15,881 nt of DNA, taken from positions 1 to 15,881 of the forward strand of contig JAHQWY010000047.1 of the NCBI GenBank assembly GCA_029856445.1, in the 5' to 3' direction. Positions 14,053-15,881 of the stretch are shown in pieces. The translations under genes and the position numbers were made by a program. The notes under the pieces are model-generated. The model did no database searches and was not told the DNA's origin. It was given only the letters and a program-made list of their open reading frames with translations. The stretch's first letter is position 1. Every line of letters begins with the position of its first letter. Source of the stretch: Promethearchaeia archaeon (GTDB lineage Archaea; Asgardarchaeota; Lokiarchaeia; Sigyniarchaeales; SOKP01).

Positions 14053-14060
14053 ATCACCCC
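14053..14060 (-). promoter_or_regulatory. Shine-Dalgarno for a non-canonical start of the HAD gene
   Basis: GGGGTGAT on the minus strand matches the archaeal SD core GGTGAT. From its GG, an ATT at 14049 is 7 bases away and CTG 14046 is 10. Two neighbours with clear Shine-Dalgarno sites have 6, which favours the ATT. Confidence 0.5.
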
Positions 14061-14081
14061 TATTATGAAAAATCTAAATAT

Positions 14082-14726
14082 CTAAGTTAAAAACGTAGGA
14101 TTTTTAGTAATTTTTTCATACCCACACTTACGACAAATTAATTTACCAATCTTTTCATCATAAGGGATTAATGTTAATGGAACATTACAATTCGGACATT
14201 GCAACTCAAGATCATCCTTTTCATTTAAATTGATTTTCCTACTACTAATTATCGTTCTGGTTCTTGATAGTATATCCCCAATTTGTGATAGATCTGGTAT
14301 AGGTGGCTTTCCAACTTTTTTTTTGCCTTTTTTTTTCTTATATTTTCTGATTTTCTCAGTTTGTTCTGCAATTGTATAAAATAATTGATTACTATACAGT
14401 CTTCTCTCTTCTTTTGTCAATGAATCATCTTTCAATTTAATAACTATTTCATTATAAGGCATTTTTAAGTTTACTATCCCCTTTCTCTTCAAATCCTCCA
14501 ATATCATTTTAGGGGTAAATTGTTTTTCTCCTCTAGCTATTCTTTCATTATCTTTTATTTTTAATTCTTTGTGGATAGGAATTAATTCCCTTAAAATTTT
14601 CTCTCTTTCTTCTTTTGTTATGGATTGATCTAATATTTTAACAAACAGTTTATAATATTCATTTAGTTTCTTAAAATAATTCAAGAATTCTTCTTTTTTA
14701 TTATTTTCATCAGAATTTTTAGCCAT
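14082..14726 (-). CDS. Lysine-rich protein with C-terminal zinc ribbon, unknown
   Basis: A 214-residue protein. The N-terminal two thirds are charged and helical. A pattern repeats: QSITKEEREKILREL (34-48) and DSLTKEERRLYSNQL (101-115), suggesting an internal duplication. A lysine run (128-140; KYKKKKGKKKVGK) follows, then PPIPDLSQIGDILSR, and at the end C177-x2-C180 and C198-x2-C201, a zinc ribbon close to those of transcription or RNA-processing proteins. Nucleic-acid binding is plausible; no family is recognised. An AGGAGG Shine-Dalgarno (14738-14733) sits 6 nt before ATG 14726 and touches ATG 14732, so 14726 is the start. The HAD gene follows 35 nt downstream on the same strand and the two may share a transcript. 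Confidence 0.75.
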   Translation of the reverse strand: MAKNSDENNKKEEFLNYFKKLNEYYKLFVKILDQSITKEEREKILRELIPIHKELKIKDNERIARGEKQFTPKMILEDLKRKGIVNLKMPYNEIVIKLKDDSLTKEERRLYSNQLFYTIAEQTEKIRKYKKKKGKKKVGKPPIPDLSQIGDILSRTRTIISSRKINLNEKDDLELQCPNCNVPLTLIPYDEKIGKLICRKCGYEKITKNPTFLT

Positions 14727-14732
14727 AATCAT

Positions 14733-14738
14733 CCTCCT
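14733..14738 (-). promoter_or_regulatory. Shine-Dalgarno AGGAGG deciding the start
   Basis: A strong AGGAGG lies 6 nt before ATG 14726 and directly abuts ATG 14732, so the second ATG (MAKNS) is the likelier start. Confidence 0.65.
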
Positions 14739-14786
14739 CTAACTTCTATTCTTCCATTTCTCTATCCCTAAATTGATCCCCTCTTC

Positions 14787-15239
14787 CTACAAATAATCAG
14801 GTGCATTAGCAACAAAACCTTCTTTTACTCCTAGTTTAAAACCTGCATTTTCATAAAATCTATAAATGGCTGGATCCTTTGAACCTGTTAATAGCATTAC
14901 TTTATAACACTTATTTTTCCAGGCGGTATCAAGAGCATATTGAAGAATTGATGTACTAAATCCCCTTTTACGATAATCTGCATGAGTTACCACGTTCTCA
15001 ATCAATCCATAGGGTCTTCCTCCCCTCGTTAAATTAGGAATGACAGCAAGCGTGCAAGAGGAAACTATTTTGTTATTATATTCAACCACAAAATAATGCA
15101 ATCGTGGATTAGAGATGATTTCTTCCCAAATAGATTCTAATTTTGATTTCTCTGGCAAAGGTACATCGCGACGGTGAAGATGAGTATAAAGATTCAACAA
15201 CTCATCCATTTCATTTTTCTTTATATAACGAATTGCCAT
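14787..15239 (-). CDS. GNAT-family N-acetyltransferase
   Basis: A 150-residue single-domain GNAT protein that would transfer an acetyl group from acetyl-CoA to an unknown amine. Visible: YFVVEYNNKIVSSCTLAVIPNL (strand pair), motif A with IENVVTHADYRKRGFSTSILQYALDTA (the RKRGFS loop replaces the usual R/QxxGxG/A pyrophosphate loop), VMLLTGSKDPAIYRFYENAGF (motif B with the conserved tyrosine and the Y..GF end). Length is normal. ATG 15239 has an A/T-rich box (TAATAATAAATAG) about 26 nt upstream. It faces away from the CooC-like gene across a 162-nt gap that shows no other feature. Substrate not predictable. Confidence 0.88.
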   Translation of the reverse strand: MAIRYIKKNEMDELLNLYTHLHRRDVPLPEKSKLESIWEEIISNPRLHYFVVEYNNKIVSSCTLAVIPNLTRGGRPYGLIENVVTHADYRKRGFSTSILQYALDTAWKNKCYKVMLLTGSKDPAIYRFYENAGFKLGVKEGFVANAPDYL

Positions 15240-15401
15240 GGTCTCAATAGTATTTTCTATTTATTATTAATTTCTATGCTAAACCAGTTAATTTTTCTTA
15301 TAAGAAAGCATTTTAGTCTTTTTAATTATTTATATTAAATTTTTAATCTTAAATCTATTATCTTTAATTAGAAATTAAAAACTAATTTTGAGAGAACTAA
15401 T

Positions 15402-15881
15402 ATGAAAAAAATTATCTCATTTTCTGGAAAGGGGGGAGTGGGTAAATCGACTCTCCTTGTCTTAATGCTTAAATATCTCCTTGAAAAAAATAAAAACCTC
15501 GACATTCTAGTCATTGATGCCGATCCTGATGCAAATATCGGTGATATCATCGGTAAAGAAATACATTTTAAAGAAACAGTCGGGGGAAAAATGGCTGAGT
15601 TTAAACATAAAATTCAAAAAAGACTAATCCCTCTCGACGTCTCAAAAGATCAAATTGTCGAATCTGAGGTATTTGATGCTCTAATTGAGATGGATAGTTT
15701 TGATATTTTGGAAATGGGGCGGGGAGAAGGAGAAGGGTGCTATTGTAGTATTAATAATTATCTGAAGCGCATTATTGACATCTTATCCAAGAATTATGAC
15801 TTTGTGCTCATCGATGCCCCTGCGGGATTGGAATACTTCTCTCGAAAAACAGGCAGAAACGTGACTGATCTTGTCATTGTC
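15402..15881 (+). CDS. CooC-like P-loop ATPase (nickel insertion), 3' end cut
   Basis: The first 160 residues of a MinD/ParA-superfamily ATPase. A deviant Walker A is at 9-17 (GKGGVGKST), switch region VIDADPDANIGDIIG follows, Walker B is FVLIDAPAGLEYFSRKT. C113-Y-C115 in GEGCYCSINNYL matches the CxC motif through which CooC-type proteins dimerise and bind metal when loading nickel into carbon monoxide dehydrogenase. No CODH gene is visible, so a CODH/acetyl-CoA synthase maturation role is inferred from the motif alone; other Mrp/MinD-like ATPases remain possible. A weak GAGAG and an A/T-rich box at 15371-15384 precede the ATG. The gene continues past the window. Confidence 0.8.
   Translation, partial: MKKIISFSGKGGVGKSTLLVLMLKYLLEKNKNLDILVIDADPDANIGDIIGKEIHFKETVGGKMAEFKHKIQKRLIPLDVSKDQIVESEVFDALIEMDSFDILEMGRGEGEGCYCSINNYLKRIIDILSKNYDFVLIDAPAGLEYFSRKTGRNVTDLVIV

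Noticed and set aside
15368..15550. Minus-strand 60-codon frame
   Set aside because: Antisense to the CooC-like ATPase start.
1..15881. CRISPR array, insertion sequence or prophage
   Set aside because: No spaced direct repeats, transposase-like coding or integrase motifs found by reading.

Overview
The window is AT-rich, densely coded archaeal chromosome. The archaeal marker is an archaeal-type ribosomal protein uS2. Supporting signs are TATA-like boxes about 26 nt upstream of many start codons (leaderless transcripts), frequent TTG starts, an archaeal ECF S-component (ThiW), a DUF362 protein and several small zinc-ribbon proteins. Metabolic genes of bacterial type (zinc-LID adenylate kinase, AroK-fold shikimate kinase) and the many small treble-clef or zinc-ribbon proteins fit an Asgard (Lokiarchaeia-like) archaeon. 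That placement is an inference from gene style, not proven. I see no mobile element, CRISPR array, rRNA or tRNA.

Layout. 1-1818 (+): the 3' part of thiW, a conserved P-loop-like protein with an altered Walker A, and adenylate kinase. 1854-5018: a shikimate-pathway neighbourhood with aroD (+), an unlisted 57-residue zinc-finger gene (-), bacterial-type aroK (-), a flavin-reductase-like protein (-) and aroE (+). aroE overlaps a DUF362 gene (+) by one base. 6282-7171 (-): two tandem paralogues in which a zinc knuckle pair is split by a hydrophobic hairpin, the layout of the eukaryotic LITAF domain, followed by a second zinc ribbon. 7382-11123 (+): thymidylate kinase whose P-loop lacks the lysine, an M28 metallopeptidase with membrane insertions and a probable N-terminal frameshift, then leuC and leuD in a tightly overlapped run. 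11129-12324 (-): an HD-domain phosphohydrolase and a small membrane protein. 12556-13344 (+): uS2 with a long acidic N-terminal extension. 13372-15239 (-): a HAD phosphatase with no canonical start codon, a lysine-rich zinc-ribbon protein and a GNAT acetyltransferase. 15402-end (+): the start of a CooC-like MinD/ParA-type ATPase.

Themes. Aromatic amino-acid synthesis (aroD, aroK, aroE), branched-chain or related 2-oxoacid chain elongation (leuCD), nucleotide phosphorylation (adk, tmk), thiamine precursor uptake (thiW) and, at the right edge, nickel enzyme maturation (CooC-like, suggesting a CODH/acetyl-CoA pathway). Most genes look leaderless; at least three on the minus strand carry Shine-Dalgarno sequences that help decide their starts. 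The strongest items for a second look are the LITAF-like tandem pair, the HAD gene with an ATT or CTG start, the thymidylate kinase P-loop change, the M28 frameshift and the small zinc-finger gene.
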